Below, piece after piece: positions 31,525 to 41,806 of a DNA stretch of 64,000 bases. A program made the translations under genes and the position numbers. Source of the stretch: Hominimerdicola alba. GTDB taxonomy: Bacteria; Bacillota; Clostridia; Oscillospirales; Ruminococcaceae. Within the stretch, counting starts at the first letter, position 1. Each line of letters opens with the position of its first letter. The notes under the pieces were generated by a model. That model was not told the origin of the DNA. It ran no database searches and worked only from the letters and a program-made list of their open reading frames with translations. The stretch spans positions 64,001-128,000 of the forward strand of contig NZ_FOAT01000005.1 in NCBI RefSeq assembly GCF_900109655.1. Direction: 5' to 3'.

Positions 31525-32265
31525 TCACCCCGCTATGAACCTGCTCAGGAATTCCTTTGCCCTCGGATGTTCGGGTACAGTAAAGAACTTCTCAGGCGGT
31601 GCGTCCTCAACTATGTAACCCTTGTCCATGAACAGCACCCTGTTTGAAACATCACGGGCGAAATCCATCTCATGTGTTACTATAAGCATGGTGAGATCTT
31701 TTTTTGCCAGCTCCTTCATTACATTCAACACATCGCCCACCATCTCGGGGTCGAGAGCAGATGTCGGTTCATCGAACAGAAGCACCTCGGGGTTCATGCA
31801 AAGCCCTCGCGCTATAGCAACACGCTGCTTCTGTCCGCCTGAAAGCTGAGCGGGATAAGCATTGATAAATGGCGCCATACCAACGCTTTTTAAATGAGTG
31901 ATGGCGCGTTCGTGAGCCTCCTGCTTTGATAAGTGCAGCACCTTGCGGGTGCCCTCCATGCAGTTTTTAAGCACTGTCATGTTGTTGAAAAGATTGAAGG
32001 ACTGGAACACCATTCCCACCTTTGAGCGGTATTCGTTTATCTCACGCTGGGTTCGCCCCAACTCCTTACCGTGAAAAAAGATCTTACCGCAGCTTTGGGT
32101 CTCAAGCTGATTTATACACCGAAGCATCGTAGACTTACCCGAACCCGACGAGCCAAGTATGCATATAACATCTCCCTTGTTCACTGTAAAATCGATCTTT
32201 CTCAGCACCTGATGCTCGCCGAATGATTTTCCAAGCTCTTCAACTCTGATGATCTCCTCGCTCAT
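31525..32265 (-). CDS. Polar amino acid ABC transporter ATP-binding protein
   Basis: The 246-residue ATPase of the GlnQ/HisP type has Walker [11 protein letters not shown] loop VFQSFNLF, signature LSGGQKQR, Walker [13 protein letters not shown] and the H loop THEMDFA. It energises import with the permease 15 bases upstream and the binding protein. AGGAGTGGCAGC lies before ATG 32265. Confidence 0.96.
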   Translation of the reverse strand: MSEEIIRVEELGKSFGEHQVLRKIDFTVNKGDVICILGSSGSGKSTMLRCINQLETQSCGKIFFHGKELGRTQREINEYRSKVGMVFQSFNLFNNMTVLKNCMEGTRKVLHLSKQEAHERAITHLKSVGMAPFINAYPAQLSGGQKQRVAIARGLCMNPEVLLFDEPTSALDPEMVGDVLNVMKELAKKDLTMLIVTHEMDFARDVSNRVLFMDKGYIVEDAPPEKFFTVPEHPRAKEFLSRFIAG

Positions 32266-32280
32266 TCTGCTGCCACTCCT

Positions 32281-33036
32281 TTACTGTGTATTTTCCATAT
32301 ACTCAACGGCAAGAACATAGTCCTTCTGTCCCGCCATCTTCTTCTCGATAAGCGCGAATACTCTGCTGAAAACAAAGCACAGCACAAGATATATCAGCGC
32401 GATAACGAGATATGATTCGAGGTACTTGTAGTATGTACCGCCTGCTGTTTTCGCCTGCAAAAACAACTCCTGCACACCGATTACATTCAGCACAGAGGTC
32501 ATTTTCAGATTGGTGAGGAATGTGTTCGCCATCTCAGGAACGATGTTCTTAAACGCCTGCGGCAAAATGATATTGAACATAGTGGAGATGGGAGACATAC
32601 CTAACGCAAGTGCGCCCTCACGCTGACCGATATCTATCGACTTTATGCCCGCTCTCACTGTTTCTGCCATATATGCACCTGTGTTGAGCAGTGTAACTAA
32701 AATACCTGCATTTATCGGGTCTATCTCCAGCCCGCCCTGACGCAGACCGTAGAATACGATCATTGCCTGAACGATCATCGGTGTACCTCTGAACAGCTCC
32801 ACATATACAGCTGAGATCGCATTCATCATACCGGCAATGCTACGTTTTACAATGTTATCATCCTTGTTGATCTCGGTGTCCTGAATAATACCGACAACAT
32901 ATCCCAGCACAAAGCCGAGTATCGTGCCTGTTACCGAAACAACAAGAGTCAGCCATGTGCCGCGTATAAACAGGTCGGAGTATTTCTTCGCTATGAACCA
33001 TACCCATTCAAAGGAGTTGTTAGGTGTGTTTGTCAT
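32281..33036 (-). CDS. Polar amino acid ABC transporter permease
   Basis: The 251-residue HisM/GlnP-type permease has about five membrane helices and the EAA loop (ETVRAGIKSIDIGQREGALALGM, here only named), which contacts the ATPase. The N-terminal segment (YSDLFIRGTWLTLVVSVTG) is typical. It lies 93 bases behind the binding-protein gene, with a strong hairpin in between. Confidence 0.94.
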   Translation of the reverse strand: MTNTPNNSFEWVWFIAKKYSDLFIRGTWLTLVVSVTGTILGFVLGYVVGIIQDTEINKDDNIVKRSIAGMMNAISAVYVELFRGTPMIVQAMIVFYGLRQGGLEIDPINAGILVTLLNTGAYMAETVRAGIKSIDIGQREGALALGMSPISTMFNIILPQAFKNIVPEMANTFLTNLKMTSVLNVIGVQELFLQAKTAGGTYYKYLESYLVIALIYLVLCFVFSRVFALIEKKMAGQKDYVLAVEYMENTQ

Positions 33037-33073
33037 ATCACTCGCCGCTTTCTTATTCCCAAATTTTATATAA

Positions 33074-33102
33074 CTGTCGGGATGACACAGCCATCCCGAC
33101 AG
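33074..33102 (-). promoter_or_regulatory. Hairpin between binding-protein and permease genes
   Basis: Perfect 11-bp stem CTGTCGGGATG/CATCCCGACAG without a strong T run on the minus strand. Such hairpins usually protect the upstream mRNA or partly end transcription, giving more binding protein than permease. Confidence 0.7.
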
Positions 33103-33129
33103 CTATGGAGGTAAAGTATTAATTGATTT

Positions 33130-34014
33130 TTAATTAGCCGCAGGCTGTAATTCTACTGCTTTGCCCATCAGCTCGTCCATCTTCGCCTTATCGTTCCAGC
33201 CGATGTCGTCCATTGCCTTCTGAATCTTATCACGGAGAGCGGTGTCGTCCTTTCTTGTTGCGATGCAGACGTTGGTCATTTCCTTGTCGCCCTCGAAAGC
33301 ATCATTCTCATCAGGAACGATTATCGTAAGATCGGTATTGGTCAGCAGTGCGGATTCAGCGGTAGGCAGGTCGATCAGTGCAACATCTGCTACACCGTTG
33401 GAGATAGCCATGAACACTTCTGCGGTAGTCTCGTAGTTAGCACCAAGATTAGCATCGGGTATCTGCTCAAGGAGAGGTACCCAGCCTGTGCCGAGCTGTG
33501 TTGTAACAGTGACGTTCTTTCCCTTGAAATCCGAAAGTCCCTTAGCGCTCTCGTATTCCGAGCCCTTCTTTACAACAAGGCAGTTGTCACGATAGTAGTA
33601 CGGCTCAGTGAAGGAGTATGAAGCCTCACGTTCAGCGGTCCTGCCCATACCTGCGATGATGCAGTCGTATTCATTGGCGTCGAGAGAAAGACCGATGGAA
33701 TCCCACTCAACTTTGTGTATCTCTAAGCTCATACCCATCTGATCGGCAAGCTTCTGTGCTACCATGACATCGTAGCCGTAGGCATAATCACTACTTCCGT
33801 AGATAGGAACCGCCTTGCTTCCGTCGGGCACATCTTCGGTGACCTGCGTCCAGTTGAATGGTGCGTATGCGCACTCCATGCCGACCCTGAGTACCTTACC
33901 CTCAGCTGCAGCTTCTTTTCCCGATTTGCTCTTACTTCCGCAGCCAGATAACGGCATTGCCATTACACCCATAGCCAAAGCCATACATAACATTTTTTTC
34001 ATTCGCATTTTCAT
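33130..34014 (-). CDS. Amino acid ABC transporter substrate-binding lipoprotein
   Basis: The 294-residue family 3 extracellular solute-binding protein has a signal peptide with lipobox PLSGC (Cys near residue 25), then GKVLRVGMECAYAPFNW, YGYDVMVAQKLADQMG and the EYDCIIAGMGRTAERE segment typical of polar amino acid binders. Start ATG 34014 is chosen because GAAAGG lies 9 bases upstream; the ATG at 34021 sits too close to it. It is anchored outside the membrane. The ligand is unknown. Confidence 0.95.
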   Translation of the reverse strand: MKMRMKKMLCMALAMGVMAMPLSGCGSKSKSGKEAAAEGKVLRVGMECAYAPFNWTQVTEDVPDGSKAVPIYGSSDYAYGYDVMVAQKLADQMGMSLEIHKVEWDSIGLSLDANEYDCIIAGMGRTAEREASYSFTEPYYYRDNCLVVKKGSEYESAKGLSDFKGKNVTVTTQLGTGWVPLLEQIPDANLGANYETTAEVFMAISNGVADVALIDLPTAESALLTNTDLTIIVPDENDAFEGDKEMTNVCIATRKDDTALRDKIQKAMDDIGWNDKAKMDELMGKAVELQPAAN

Positions 34015-34037
34015 AACAAACATCCTTTCACGTATCC

Positions 34038-35252
34038 CTATTTTATTGCATCTTCTATAGCTTCTCTGATTATTGCTACTGCTTTGTCGCAGTCCTCTTC
34101 GGTGATAATAAGCGGTGGCACCATTCTGATGACATTTTCACCTATCGCCGTGATCAGCAGCTTTCTGTCAAAGCATTTGTGCTTGACTTCGACCGCATTC
34201 ACGCCATCAAACTCAACACCCACCAGCAGTCCCTGACCGCGTACCTCTTTGATATAAGGGAGAGTTTTCAGTTTATCCATAAAGTATGCACCCATTTTTG
34301 CGGCGTTGTCCGCAAGGTGTTTTTCTTCCATCTCTTCGATAGCCGCCAGTGCTGCAGCACAGCATACGGGGTGACCTCCAAAAGTGGTTCCGTGCGAACC
34401 TGCGGTGAACGCCTTTGCGACCTCGTCAGTCGCACAGATAGCACCGATCGGCATACCGCCGCCCAGCGCCTTCGCCATAGAGACGATATCGGGCTTGATA
34501 CCGTAATTCATGAATGACATGAACTTACCTGTTCTGCACCAGCCGGTCTGTACTTCATCGAGAAGCAGCAGCATATCATTCTCGTCGCAGAATTTTCTCA
34601 GCCCTGTCATAAACTCCTGAGTTGCGGGATTTACTCCACCCTCGCCCTGCACAGGCTCGATCATTATTGCGATGGTATTCTTTGTGCAGGCAGCTTTAAA
34701 TGCTTCAAGATCGTTGTAAGGTGCATAGGTGAAGCCCGGGGTCATACCTCCGAATCCTATCTGACAAGCGTTGTCAGGCTGACCTGTTGCTGACATTGCA
34801 CCGAAGGTCCTGCCGTGGAAAGAATTAGCAGCAGTAACTATGTTATAGCGTTCAGGACCGTATTTCTCAACACCGTACTTTCTCGCCATTTTTATCATGG
34901 CTTCGTTTGCCTCAGTGCCGCTGTTCTGGTAGAATATCTTATCCATACCTATTGTCGTGCAGATCTTTTCCGCAAGTAATGCCTGGGGCACGGAATATGG
35001 ATAATTGAACACCTGCATTACAGTTTCCGCCTGTTCCTGCACTGCCTTTATTACTCGTTCATTGCAGTTGCCGACTGAGTTTACAGCGATACCCGCATAA
35101 AAATCAAGATACGGTGTACCCTGCTCGTCGTACATATAAACGCCCTTCGCGCTGTCCGCGATAAAGTCAAAACGCTCGTAAGTCTCAATGATGTACTTTT
35201 TAGCCTTCGCCTTTAGCTCAGTCGCTGCAAGTCCGGTGTCTTTTAGTTTCAT
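34038..35252 (-). CDS. Class III aminotransferase, acetylornithine-aminotransferase-like
   Basis: The 404-residue PLP enzyme has the cofactor site NSGTEANEAMIKMAR, LLLLDEVQTGWCRTG (Asp that binds the pyridine nitrogen) and the Schiff-base Lys in SMAKALGGGMPIGA. Best match is ArgD/ornithine-type; 4-aminobutyrate or other omega-amino donors are possible. It is not next to other arg genes but heads an operon with an amino acid importer, which suggests catabolic use of an imported amino acid. AGGAGATGG precedes ATG 35252. Controlled by tandem leader terminators (35266-35389). Confidence 0.92.
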   Translation of the reverse strand: MKLKDTGLAATELKAKAKKYIIETYERFDFIADSAKGVYMYDEQGTPYLDFYAGIAVNSVGNCNERVIKAVQEQAETVMQVFNYPYSVPQALLAEKICTTIGMDKIFYQNSGTEANEAMIKMARKYGVEKYGPERYNIVTAANSFHGRTFGAMSATGQPDNACQIGFGGMTPGFTYAPYNDLEAFKAACTKNTIAIMIEPVQGEGGVNPATQEFMTGLRKFCDENDMLLLLDEVQTGWCRTGKFMSFMNYGIKPDIVSMAKALGGGMPIGAICATDEVAKAFTAGSHGTTFGGHPVCCAAALAAIEEMEEKHLADNAAKMGAYFMDKLKTLPYIKEVRGQGLLVGVEFDGVNAVEVKHKCFDRKLLITAIGENVIRMVPPLIITEEDCDKAVAIIREAIEDAIK

Positions 35253-35265
35253 ATTACCATCTCCT

Positions 35266-35389
35266 AAAAAATAAAAGCGGACATTGCTATTCTCCATTGA
35301 ACGCCATTGCCCGCTAAATATACATAAAATAAAAGATGGACAGCAGAGCTTTGCTGAACTCCGTTGTCCATCGTCTTTGTTTTCGATGG
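35266..35389 (-). promoter_or_regulatory. Tandem attenuator leader of the aminotransferase/ABC operon
   Basis: Two similar intrinsic terminators: T1 GATGGACA/TGTCCATC (35372-35365 with 35342-35335) then TTTTATTTTAT, and T2 AGCGGGCA/TGTCCGCT (35315-35308 with 35283-35276) then TTTTATTTTTT. Each has a hexaloop sequence sharing its 5' arm: GGAC-AACGGA-GTTC (35369-35356) and GGGC-AATGGC-GTTC (35312-35299). A further hairpin CCATCG/CGATGG (35389-35384 with 35373-35368) overlaps T1, so the helices are mutually exclusive. Confidence 0.8.
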
Positions 35390-35393
35390 TTTC

Positions 35394-35422
35394 ATATTAT
35401 CACTTTTTTTGACATAAGTCAA
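35394..35422 (-). promoter_or_regulatory. Promoter of the aminotransferase/ABC operon
   Basis: On the minus strand: TTGACT (35422-35417), 17 bases, TAATAT (35399-35394). The -35 box is part of TTGAC-TTAT-GTCAA, a short palindrome. Confidence 0.8.
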
Positions 35423-35429
35423 GGGCTTT

Positions 35430-37178
35430 TTAGCAGTTTCTCACTTCTTGACAAAACTCAAGTATGATTTTTTATGGAGTGTATTTCACCATTCACAATT
35501 TACGAAAAAGTCGTGAACAGAGCGAAAAATAATTTCACATATCACGGCAAAGACGTTTATCCACAAAAGGGAGAACGAATTTTTTCATTTGAAATTAGAA
35601 TGAAATATGAGAAACCATACCATAGTCGCAGTACCCATTTTCTACTTTGAATGCGACAGCCTTTTGATGATCCCCGGTCAAATGGATCAGCTGAGGCAGG
35701 CATATGCGCTTCGTTGATTGCATCACATACAGTTTTGACTCCAATTGGGCTTCAAAAGAAAAGACCTATCCTTTTGGAAGATCGCGTATATATCCATCTA
35801 CTCCAAATGGTAAACCACCGTTTATTACCTTATTGGCGGTAACAGTATTTTTGACAACAGTAACTATGTTATTTATCTCAGAATACTCTAGGTATCACCA
35901 ATCAACAAATGAACATATTGCAACGGACGCTGTAACTTTGTGAGTCACAGCGTCTGTTATTGTTTTCATTTCATATATAAAATTTCAGACCCCTCATCAC
36001 GAAAAAAATCGGATTATGGAATATATGGCACAATACAAACAAACGTGCTATATAATAGAGGGGTAGCATCAGCACTATTCAAGACAACATTATAGCAATC
36101 ATGCATGGGCAACTCTTAATATTTTGTAAATGATTGCAAAAAACTAAAGATCCGCCTTAACATTTGGGGCTGAATCCTATGTATATATAGGAAGGCTTTA
36201 TCTGGCACGAAAATTCTTCTGTATCATTTTTGTGACCCCGTATCTAGAACATCGCCATGTGCATTACTGTTATCGCCCACCCCTAAATTTCTAGTGCAAA
36301 TATTTATAGCTCCATACTTTTCAAAGTCGGTTAAGAATTAGCCCATTTTTTCCCATGTCCTTATGGAAGGTATTTTTGTGCAAGTGAACTTTTGGTAGAA
36401 AAAGCGCTTAAATCTCATAACTGTCAAATCATATGTGCAACATCACTCCGGCTATGCCATTGACTTTGATAAAACTATTCAAGCCTACAAAACTGATCAG
36501 AGGGGTTTTCGAAAAATGGCTCCAAATGTGCTTACTGATGAAGGATATTTACAAAATGAAAAAAATCTATCGCAATCTGTCTGACACCAATAACTATCAA
36601 CCTTACGTCTTCTCCGTTTCGCTTACGGCAGATGAAGTACCACAGGTGTCCAATGTTACTAACCCAATCCACCGGAAGTGATAACCATAGTTACATAAAC
36701 CCATACTCAAATGAACGTAGGGCTATTCGCCTAACCTTGCAGTTGAATAGTTCAAGTCATTCAACGCGATGTTAGCTAACTCATCAAGCTGTATCATCAT
36801 AACCGAACATCGCAATCGACTATACCGACCTTGTGATGTTAATGAGTATGAATCGAAAGGAACGTGATAACCATTTTGAAAACTATGAATTTGAACGTCA
36901 GTAGGATTGTCCATTGCCATATCGCTCGTCACAACGCAGATACCTTTAGCGGAACTTCACCGCCCACTGCTCTCATATAATTTCTGCCGAAGTCGGCTTA
37001 TCCTATAATTCGCTGTACGAATTGTGCAAAGCAATATATCATAAGCCGTATTCATCGGTGCAATGTTCAATCGAGCCGTTTCAGAAAATGGCTCACGTCC
37101 AGCGTAGCGATTGTATGCTTTGTTTACAACTATGCCCATTCTAGTAATTGTGGGTTGTCAGATGCAAATATAAATATC
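35430..37178. other. Gene-poor, AT-rich stretch left of the mobilizable element
   Basis: About 1.7 kb without a convincing gene. Short open frames (35651-35842, 35704-35943, 36433-36681) lack ribosome binding sites and known motifs; 35704-35943 would hold one hydrophobic segment (near residue 45-60). A terminator-like hairpin GACGCTGT/ACAGCGTC (35926-35933 with 35947-35954, then TGTTATTGTTTT) marks the end of something transcribed on the plus strand. Lower GC and many stops suggest decayed sequence or the left arm of the element. Confidence 0.5.
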
Positions 37179-37334
37179 CTGCCGATATCGGCAGAAAAAG
37201 TTGAAATGCTTATTTACCGGATTTTTATGAACTTTCAGTATGCAAGCAGGGAAAATGCCGTACACCGATACGGCACTTTACTCAAATCGCAGTACCCGGC
37301 GATTTGACCGTTTAGGGAACCCGCCGCCCTAAAC
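37179..37334. other. Candidate oriT: four closely spaced hairpins
   Basis: The 16-base perfect palindrome CTGCCGATATCGGCAG (37179-37194), then TGCCGTA/TACGGCA (37256-37262 with 37269-37275), CAAATCGC/GCGATTTG (37283-37290 with 37299-37306) and GTTTAGGG/CCCTAAAC (37310-37317 with 37327-37334), directly upstream of mobC and the relaxase gene. The nick site cannot be identified. Confidence 0.5.
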
Positions 37335-37385
37335 ATGACACCAACTCATTCGAGGAAAAAATTTTGAATCAACAATAAGAAAGGA

Positions 37386-37736
37386 ATGATCGTTATAGCC
37401 AGAAAGTATAAACAGGTCCACCGCAAGGAGATCGATTTTGATATCAAGGATTGGAAAGAGATCGAGCGCAGGGCAGCCGCCTGTCATATCGACACATCAA
37501 AGTATCTGAGAATGGTGATAAAAAATGCCACTCCGTACTTTTATGATATGAAAGAGTTCGCCCCCATGCTGAACTGTATGCGAATTATTTCCAATAATAT
37601 CAACCAGCTCGCTAAAAAGGCAAACGAGACCAACAACATTTACGCCGAGGATATTGAAAAGCTGAAAGGAGATCATCAGGAACTTTGCCGATTGTTAAAC
37701 ACATTTGTATCCACCATAACGCCCAAAAGAGTCTAA
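37386..37736 (+). CDS. MobC-like relaxosome accessory protein
   Basis: The 116-residue basic protein has an N-terminal ribbon-helix-helix-like stretch (KEIDFDIKDWKEIERRAAACHIDTSKYLRM, only cited by its residues near 15-45) and the MobC-type motif NNINQLAKKANETNNIY. It would bind oriT and help the relaxase. AGAAAGG is very close (1-2 bases) to ATG 37386, so the exact start is uncertain. Its 3' end overlaps the relaxase gene by 52 bases. Confidence 0.8.
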   Translation: MIVIARKYKQVHRKEIDFDIKDWKEIERRAAACHIDTSKYLRMVIKNATPYFYDMKEFAPMLNCMRIISNNINQLAKKANETNNIYAEDIEKLKGDHQELCRLLNTFVSTITPKRV

Positions 37737-39109
37737 GGTATATCCTCGATCCGGACAAGACCGAAGATTTGTTGTACACGGCTTCTATTAATTGCATGAC
37801 CGATTCTGAGTCAGCATATTTGCAGATGAAAGCTGTTTACGAACAGTTCGCCCGCGACCACTTTGAAAGCCCTCCGCCAATTCAGGGGAATGGAAGTGTG
37901 AAAGCGATACACTACATTCAGTCATTCTCGCCCGATGACGATGTTACTCCCGAACTCGCTCATAAGATAGCCAAAGCTTTTGTCAGGAAGAACTTTGGTG
38001 AAGATGTTCAGGCGGTTATCGCAACCCATGTTGACAAGAATCATCTACACAGCCACATTATCGTCAATGCTTACTCACTCAGCGGAAAGCGGTTTTATGC
38101 GAACAAGGCTTCTTTGATAAAAGCAAGAGAGAATTCTGACGGAGTATGCAAAGCCTTTGGTCTTGAAATGAATCCGAACCTGACCGGTAAGGGGAAGTCT
38201 ATAAACTATGGCGAATGGCGGCATCGGAAAAACGGGGATTCGTGGAAACAGCAGATCCGTGATGAAATAGACAAGCTGATACCCAACGTTACTTCACTCG
38301 ATGAACTGTTGCAGTCACTTGAAGAACGTGGCTATGAGGTCAAACGCGGAAAGTACATCTCAATAAAAGCCTCGGGGCAGGAGCGCTTTGTCAGAACAAA
38401 GACCCTCGGGGAAGAATATACTGAAGAGTGTTTGAAAGACAGAATACTGTATCGTGACCTGGATGCAGGCGATACGCCAACACAAGATAGTGAATCACAG
38501 TTAAGGGCGGCTTATGTTGCAGTAATCGGAGATGTTCTCGTACTTGCCACCCAGCATAAGAAAGTACCCCGAAAGCATATTGTCACAGCTGAATACTCCG
38601 TCGAGAATGATCTCGATGTATACAAGCTGTCTGCGCAACTGTCGGTCATCAATAAGGAAAATATAATTTCTATCGGTGATCTGGAGGGCAGAATTACAAA
38701 GCTCCGCGCGGACTATGAAAAGCAGCGGCAGGAAGTAAACAGCTTCATCGAAGAACACAACCGACTTGTAAGCCTGTGGGAACAGGTGAAGGATTACCAT
38801 GCTCTCTCGGATAAGGGCGAACTGTCCGAGACTGAAAAACTGAAACTGTCAATCTGCAAACGTGCGATGTCGGACAGCGGCATTTTTACTCGTGCAGATT
38901 TTGACCAACTAAAAGAACGCACGGGAATTATCGACAAGAAGATAACCGCCATGAAAGATAGCCTTGATAAATGCCGACAGCAGTATGATGTGTTCCGCGA
39001 TATTCGTGACACTTATTATAATATCTCGAAGGGTGACTACATATCTAATCTAGTCGAGGAAGAACGTCAGCGGCAGGCTCAGGTGAAGAAGAACAAGCCT
39101 CACCGCTGA
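37685..39109 (+). CDS. MobA/VirD2-type relaxase
   Basis: The 474-residue relaxase (MOBP-like) nicks one strand at oriT. The N-terminal domain has a histidine triad HVDKNHLHSHIIVNAY (near 117-132) and the early motif HHNAQKSLRYIL. The catalytic Tyr is not certain; Y19 in SLRYIL or Y30 is a candidate. The C-terminal third is a long coiled coil (about 330-460). It starts with TTG 37685 inside mobC, so translation is coupled. Confidence 0.85.
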   Translation: MPIVKHICIHHNAQKSLRYILDPDKTEDLLYTASINCMTDSESAYLQMKAVYEQFARDHFESPPPIQGNGSVKAIHYIQSFSPDDDVTPELAHKIAKAFVRKNFGEDVQAVIATHVDKNHLHSHIIVNAYSLSGKRFYANKASLIKARENSDGVCKAFGLEMNPNLTGKGKSINYGEWRHRKNGDSWKQQIRDEIDKLIPNVTSLDELLQSLEERGYEVKRGKYISIKASGQERFVRTKTLGEEYTEECLKDRILYRDLDAGDTPTQDSESQLRAAYVAVIGDVLVLATQHKKVPRKHIVTAEYSVENDLDVYKLSAQLSVINKENIISIGDLEGRITKLRADYEKQRQEVNSFIEEHNRLVSLWEQVKDYHALSDKGELSETEKLKLSICKRAMSDSGIFTRADFDQLKERTGIIDKKITAMKDSLDKCRQQYDVFRDIRDTYYNISKGDYISNLVEEERQRQAQVKKNKPHR

Positions 39110-39285
39110 TCATATCTTGGTGCAGGGGCATGAGATTCCTGCATTATAATAGACGTTCAAAACATCGAGTAAATATGTCTAAATTGTAAAGTTTGATATT
39201 GTCATGAAAGGAATGATAAAAAATGGAGACCAAAATCAACTTTACCATATAAAGGCACAACCTAGAATTATGGAGGAACCAGTAT

Positions 39286-41137
<1,852 letters not shown>

Positions 41138-41195
41138 ATAAGAATTATGGTGTACGCTGTGGGCTGCTGACTGAAGAAAGGTTGTCCCTCAGACT

Positions 41196-41368
41196 CCTTT
41201 CCAAAGACTTTTAACTCTTTTTGGCAGGGGGCAGACATTCTTACAAAGTATTGCAAAGAACGTTCATTTAGCGTACTATATAAGGATAGCTGCCCCCTGC
41301 CAAAAAGAAATAGAAGTTTTAGGAAAGGGGGTTTTGGGGAAAAACCCTTTTTCAAAAGGATTTTCCCC
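41196..41368. repeat. Palindromic repeat element, copy 1
   Basis: Two imperfect inverted arms of 39 bases (41196-41234 and 41290-41328, about 85 percent identical) around a 55-base centre, followed by a second hairpin GGGGAAAA.../...TTTTCCCC (41336-41368). The right arm plus the second hairpin, read on the minus strand, match 42941-43055. It is MITE-like in layout, with no coding potential. From here to the GGDEF start (41369-41806) only AT-rich sequence is seen. Confidence 0.65.
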
Positions 41369-41806
41369 CAATAAGCCCCGCAGTCCGTAAGATAGAACGA
41401 CAACCGCCGCAGTCGAAGATTACCCGACAGCGGCGATCGCGATATTATGAAAGGATAGAGTAAAGGCGATCAGATCAATCAATCTCTTATTAGTATATTA
41501 ACATATGCGTAATATTTTCACATCATCATAAAGTGTCAGAAAAATCCCACAAATATCAGGATATTACTTTGTCGGATTCTTACAATTTCGGATTTATATC
41601 ACATACCTTGGCTTAAAACAACGTAATTTTCGCGGTTTTTTCGCTGTGTGACCTTGGTCTTGCGATCTTAATTTGATGACTTTCACGAAAAACCATTCGT
41701 AATTTTGTTGAAATATCATCTTGAAAATAATTTCTTAATAATTTATAATTAGTATATAAACAATTGACAATTAATTATACAAATGTAACGAAAGGGGTGC
41801 AGCTAT

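Noticed and set aside
35264-35371. 35-codon frame (MDNGVQQSS...) across both attenuators as a leader peptide
   Set aside because: There is no ribosome binding site before its ATG, and the repeated Asn-Gly-Val-Gln follows from the duplicated hairpin, not from a run of regulatory codons.
36433-36681. 82-codon open frame in the gene-poor region
   Set aside because: It lacks a ribosome binding site, shows no known motif and has an uneven composition; treated as non-coding.
41369-41806. Cyclic-di-GMP riboswitch upstream of the GGDEF gene
   Set aside because: The AT-rich leader shows no two-hairpin aptamer with conserved loops; nothing there supports it.
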